DNA from: Candidatus Zymogenaceae bacterium
Lineage (GTDB): Bacteria > Desulfobacterota > Zymogenia > Zymogenales > Zymogenaceae
NCBI GenBank assembly: GCA_016931225.1
Contig: JAFGFE010000039.1
Coordinates: 62,001 to 126,000, forward strand
Direction of reading: 5' to 3'
DNA length: 64,000 bases
The position numbers and the translations under genes are program-made. The notes below the pieces were generated by a model, which saw only the letters and a program-made list of their open reading frames with translations, was not told the DNA's origin and searched no databases. Positions 60,516-64,000 of the stretch are shown here, piece by piece (positions within the stretch are counted from its first letter, which is position 1; each line of letters starts with the position of its first letter).

Positions 60516-61577
60516 ATGAAACAGGAACAGCGAGGGCTCAGACAGATTCATATGACGGACGAAAAACAAAAGAAGAACGGCACGCTGGAGGATATCGCCC
60601 GGTTGTGTAATCTCTCGATCAGCTCCGTATCCCGGGTGCTGAACAACGAGCCGGGGGTCTCCGCGCCCACCCGGCGCCGGGTGCTGGAGACGGCCCAGAA
60701 GCTGCAGTACACCCCCCGGAAGCGAAAGCGGCCGCTGACCCGCTCGATGCTCAACCTGGCCGTGGTGGTGCCCGAAGAGCGGGAGCTGTCGGAAAATCCG
60801 TTTTTCAATATTCCCGAACTTCTGGGGGCCATCAACGAGGCCTTCATGGACGAGAAGAAACGGGTGGAGGTCGTCTCCATCTCCGATTTTCAGGCCTATG
60901 TGGACAACGATATCCAGGAGATCGACGGGATCATCCTGGCATATCGCAGCGTGGAGCGTGATGTCCGGGAGCGTTTTCAAGAGCAGGGTATTCCATATAT
61001 CTTTCTCAGCCGGATGATCGAGGGCGAAAACTACGTCGCCTGCAACTACTACAAGGCCTTTGTCGAGCTGGGGAAACACCTGACGGGTCTGGGACACAAA
61101 AGGATCGGCTATCTGGGAAACGAAGACAATCCGAACAACATCGATCGCAATCGGGGATATCATACCGCGCTGCTCGAGGCGGGGATAGATGCCTCCGATG
61201 AGGTTGTAGTACATCTTCAGGATATTTTCGCCGTTGATCGGGCGTGCGCCGAGTATTTTATCGAACACTTCTGCGACGCGGTGATGTGCTTCAACGATTA
61301 CATGGCGATTCGCCTGATTCATCAACTGGATGAGATGGGGATTACGGTGCCGGAGGGGATATCGATTACCGGATTCGACGACTCGCCCCTCAGAAGGGTC
61401 TTTCGCCCCCGGCTGACCACCGTGAAGCAGCCGACCTATGCTATGGGATTTCTCGCGTCCCGATGGCTTCGAGACAATATCCTCAACAGGAGCCACCGCG
61501 CCCTCCGTGTGGAGGTGGACGGAAAGCTCCTTATCGGTGAGAGCGTGTTTTCAAGGGTAGAAGGTGACGGCCTCTAA
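60516..61577 (+). CDS. LacI-family transcriptional regulator
   Basis: A 353-residue repressor or activator. The N-terminal helix-turn-helix is TLEDIARLCNLSISSVSRVLNNEPGVSAPTRRRVLETAQKLQYTP at about residues 23-67; the rest is a periplasmic-binding-protein-like effector domain ending ITGFDDSPLRRVFRPRLTTVKQPTYAMG. It probably controls the surrounding hexuronate genes in response to a pathway sugar acid. Two starts are possible, ATG 60516 and ATG 60552; neither has a strong ribosome-binding site. The palindromes at 51458, 51492 and 60473 are candidate operators. Confidence 0.93.
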   Translation: MKQEQRGLRQIHMTDEKQKKNGTLEDIARLCNLSISSVSRVLNNEPGVSAPTRRRVLETAQKLQYTPRKRKRPLTRSMLNLAVVVPEERELSENPFFNIPELLGAINEAFMDEKKRVEVVSISDFQAYVDNDIQEIDGIILAYRSVERDVRERFQEQGIPYIFLSRMIEGENYVACNYYKAFVELGKHLTGLGHKRIGYLGNEDNPNNIDRNRGYHTALLEAGIDASDEVVVHLQDIFAVDRACAEYFIEHFCDAVMCFNDYMAIRLIHQLDEMGITVPEGISITGFDDSPLRRVFRPRLTTVKQPTYAMGFLASRWLRDNILNRSHRALRVEVDGKLLIGESVFSRVEGDGL

Positions 61578-61680
61578 GGCGACGGCGGAGGGGGAGACCG
61601 ACACTGTTATTCGAGCGAACCATTGCGCCGGTCCGGGCCTGAGGTATCCGTCCGGACCGGAAATCAGGGGAGCGATATCG

Positions 61681-63102
61681 ATGACACCTTTCATCCATGA
61701 ACGATTTCTGCTTGAGGGCGATGCGGCACAGAATTTGTATCGTGAGTACGCAAAACCTGAGCCGATTATCGACTACCACAACCACCTTCCTCCGCAAGAC
61801 ATCGCCCAAAACACACGCTTTTCGAACATCGCCGAGATGTGGCTCGCCCGGGATCATTACAAGTGGCGGGCGATGAGGACCAACGGCGTTGACGAGAGAC
61901 TCGTTACCGGCGACGCACCGTGGCGGGAAAAATTCCGCGCCTGGGCCGCCACCGTCCCTATGACCCTCAGGAATCCGCTCTATCACTGGACCCACCTGGA
62001 ATTGTCCCGCTATTTCGGAATCGACATCCTCCTCTCTCCGGACACCGCCGACGAGATTTACGATCGGGCAAACGAGATGCTTGCCACAGACGGCTTCGGG
62101 GCGAGGGACCTAATCGCGAGGATGAACGTCACACACTTGTGCACCACCGACGATCCCACCGACACCCTTGAGTATCACGAAGGCTACGCCCGGCGGCAGA
62201 ACCGGCCCTTCGAGATGTACCCGGCGTGGCGGCCGGATCGGGCATTGATGGTTGAGGACCCCCGCCGCTTCAACGAGTGGGTGAACGCCCTGGAGGCCGC
62301 GGCGGACCGGTCAATCGGCGACTTCTCATCGTTTCTCGAGGCACTCAAGGTGCGGCACGAATTTTTCCACATCAATGGATGTCGGGTGTCCGACTACGGC
62401 CTGACGGAGATCGACGCGGGCGCCGAAAGCGATCGCATCGCCGGGAAGGCATTCATGAAGGCGAGGCGAAACAAGTCCCTCACCGCCGGTGAGGCGGCGA
62501 CGTATCGATCGACGATGCTTGTGCATCTCAGCCGCCTCGATCACGATCGGGGCTGGGTGCAGCAGTTTCACATCGGCGCCCTCAGGAACGTCAACTCCCG
62601 GCTCTTCAGAACGCTGGGGCCGGACGTGGGGGTGGATTCCATCGGGGACTTCCGGCACGCTCGCGCCCTGGCGGAATTATTGGATCGACTTGATCGGGAA
62701 GGACGCCTGGCGAAGACCGTCATCTACCCGATCAATCCCACCGACAACGAGGTGGTCGCCACCATGATCGGCAACTTCCAGGACGGATCAACCCCGGGGA
62801 AGCTCCAGTTCGGCAGCGCCTGGTGGTTCATGGATCAGAAGGACGGGATCGAAAACCAGCTCAATATTCTTTCGGCGACGGGACTCCTCTCGCGCTTTAT
62901 CGGCATGACCACCGACTCCCGGAGCGTGCTTTCTTTCCCCCGCCACGAGTATTTTAGGAGAATCCTCTGTAACCTCATCGGCGGGGACATGGAAAGGGGC
63001 CTGATTCCGAACGATATGGATCTTGTCGGATCGTTGATCAAGGGGGTCTGTTACGACAACGCCGCCCGATATTTCGGATTCAAAGAAGGGGTGTTCCGAT
63101 AA
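61681..63102 (+). CDS. uxaC: Uronate isomerase
   Basis: UxaC isomerises D-galacturonate to D-tagaturonate and D-glucuronate to D-fructuronate. The 473-residue amidohydrolase-like protein has the family length and motifs: IIDYHNHLPPQDIA (HxH metal site), ATVPMTLRNPLYHWTHLEL, HLCTTDDPTDTLEYH, MLVHLSRLDHDRGWVQQFHIGALRNVNSR and FGSAWWFMDQKDGIENQLN. ATG 61681 has GGGGAG 8 bases upstream; the frame extends to 61564 but starts inside the LacI gene end. Last gene of the uronate cluster seen here. Confidence 0.96.
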   Translation: MTPFIHERFLLEGDAAQNLYREYAKPEPIIDYHNHLPPQDIAQNTRFSNIAEMWLARDHYKWRAMRTNGVDERLVTGDAPWREKFRAWAATVPMTLRNPLYHWTHLELSRYFGIDILLSPDTADEIYDRANEMLATDGFGARDLIARMNVTHLCTTDDPTDTLEYHEGYARRQNRPFEMYPAWRPDRALMVEDPRRFNEWVNALEAAADRSIGDFSSFLEALKVRHEFFHINGCRVSDYGLTEIDAGAESDRIAGKAFMKARRNKSLTAGEAATYRSTMLVHLSRLDHDRGWVQQFHIGALRNVNSRLFRTLGPDVGVDSIGDFRHARALAELLDRLDREGRLAKTVIYPINPTDNEVVATMIGNFQDGSTPGKLQFGSAWWFMDQKDGIENQLNILSATGLLSRFIGMTTDSRSVLSFPRHEYFRRILCNLIGGDMERGLIPNDMDLVGSLIKGVCYDNAARYFGFKEGVFR

Positions 63103-63175
63103 ATGTATGTTCATACGGAATTGTCTTTGTGATACAGTGGGAACGATTATTTGAATTTTTAATTGGAAACATGTC

Positions 63176-64000
63176 ATGAAAATTCAGGCAAAGATAAAGC
63201 AGAGAATCATAAGACTTGCATTGAAGTATCCACGGGTGACGGATTTTGTATTGGCGCCTTTTATATACGTTTCGGGGCGGCTGCTCAGATTTATACGGCG
63301 GGAAGGCATCGTGAATTTTCCCCGGGCAAAGAATATTTTGATGAATCTCGGAGTCTTTCCTATTTTTAATCATTACTATGAACCCCGGTTTGATAATCGA
63401 GATCCGAAATACCCGTTTTCACAGGATAGAATCCTGCCGGGGATCGACTGGAACATCACAGGCCAGCTCGCATTGCTCGATACATTCACCTTTTCGGAAG
63501 AGCTGTTGCATGTGCCGGAAACCAGGCCGGAAACCCTCGAGTTTTTCATGAACAACGCGACGTTTGGATCGGGGGACGCCGAATATTGGTACCAGCTCAT
63601 TCGCTCGATACAACCGGGGAAAATCTATGAGATCGGCAGCGGGAACTCGACCCTCATGGCGATAAAGGCCCTCCGAAAAAACCGGGAGACAGATCCGGGA
63701 TATGAGTGCCGGCACGTATGTATCGAGCCGTATGAAATGCCCTGGCTCGAGCAGACCGGCGTGACGGTTATCAGGAGGAGAGTCGAAGATATTGAATTGG
63801 ATTTCTTCTATGAACTGGATGAAAATGATATTTTATTTATCGACTCATCACATATCATCAAGCCACAGGGCGATGTGCTCTTCGAGTATCTGAGCCTGTT
63901 GCCAAGTCTCAAGAAAGGAGTCATCGTTCATGTGCATGATATATTTTCGCCAAAAGACTACCCAAAAAAATGGCTGGAAGGTGAAGTGAAGTTTTGGAAC
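63176..64000 (+). CDS. Class I methyltransferase-like protein, 3' end outside window
   Basis: The frame from ATG 63176 stays open for 275 codons to the end of the window. The first 150 residues are a basic, hydrophobic N-terminal region. From about residue 148, KIYEIGSGNSTLMAIKAL is a SAM-binding motif I, followed by HVCIEPYEMPWLE, ENDILFIDSSHIIKPQGDVLFEYLSLLPSLKKGVIVHVHDIF, matching the Methyltransf_24-type class I domains often found in glycan or cell-surface biosynthesis. Its base composition and lack of spacing to the uronate genes (73 bases, own leader) suggest a new transcription unit. Substrate unknown. Confidence 0.75.
   Translation, partial: MKIQAKIKQRIIRLALKYPRVTDFVLAPFIYVSGRLLRFIRREGIVNFPRAKNILMNLGVFPIFNHYYEPRFDNRDPKYPFSQDRILPGIDWNITGQLALLDTFTFSEELLHVPETRPETLEFFMNNATFGSGDAEYWYQLIRSIQPGKIYEIGSGNSTLMAIKALRKNRETDPGYECRHVCIEPYEMPWLEQTGVTVIRRRVEDIELDFFYELDENDILFIDSSHIIKPQGDVLFEYLSLLPSLKKGVIVHVHDIFSPKDYPKKWLEGEVKFWN

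Noticed and set aside
1-64000. Search by eye for CRISPR arrays, insertion sequences, integrases and tRNA genes
   Set aside because: No regularly spaced repeats, transposase motifs, attachment-like repeats or tRNA cloverleaf were recognised. A tRNAscan or ISfinder run would be decisive.

Overview
The window reads as chromosomal DNA of a Gram-negative, rather GC-rich bacterium. Direct signs are a TonB-dependent outer-membrane receptor, a periplasmic Spy/CpxP-type protein pair, lipoproteins and a classic division and cell-wall (dcw) cluster. The gene order ftsZ then radical SAM, together with DUF1571, DUF1285-like and RsbR-N-like proteins and many acyl-CoA ligases, fits a deltaproteobacterial (Desulfobacterota-like) lineage. 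That placement is inference; no rRNA or tRNA gene was seen.

Layout. 1-11.5 kb: dcw operon, murF(partial)-mraY-PilZ-like-murD-ftsW-murG-murC-murB-ftsQ-ftsA-ftsZ, mostly with overlapping stop/start codons, followed by a radical SAM gene. ddl lies 17 kb away. 13-23 kb: envelope and secreted proteins, including a CPBP-like membrane protein, a TPR protein, a glycosidase-like barrel, two paralogous small secreted proteins, an ECF sigma / anti-sigma / CpxP-Spy module, DUF1571 and a C39-like peptidase followed by a decayed DUF1571 tail. 23.2-28.7 kb: vitamin B12 uptake (btuF-btuC-btuD and a BtuB-like receptor) with two cobalamin riboswitches, one built like a transcription terminator switch and one like a ribosome-binding-site switch.

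29-49 kb: ddl, two acyl-CoA ligases, a cysteine-rich protein, dtd, and a compact signalling-like group (DUF1285-like, Sm-like, membrane protein with a broken GGDEF motif, HD hydrolase, second DUF1285-like). A chaperone group follows (two Hsp20, one J-protein), divergent from a DedA/VTT membrane protein. After that come an RsbR-N-like protein, a metallo-beta-lactamase fold hydrolase, and a mirrored block of two crotonases around two HEAT-repeat proteins, ending in a third acyl-CoA ligase.

50-63 kb: a hexuronate catabolic cluster. Uronate isomerase (uxaC), tagaturonate/fructuronate epimerase (uxaE), an SDR-type mannonate oxidoreductase (uxuB), mannonate dehydratase (uxuA), a GPH-family symporter and a LacI-type regulator together would take D-galacturonate or D-glucuronate to 2-keto-3-deoxygluconate. 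L-fucose isomerase, a sugar isomerase/epimerase barrel and a large glycosidase-like protein are embedded in it. No KDG kinase, KDPG aldolase, fuculokinase or fuculose aldolase is in the window. The uxaE/transporter intergenic region carries overlapping face-to-face promoters, a 15-bp direct repeat and two palindromes. The window ends inside a methyltransferase-like gene.
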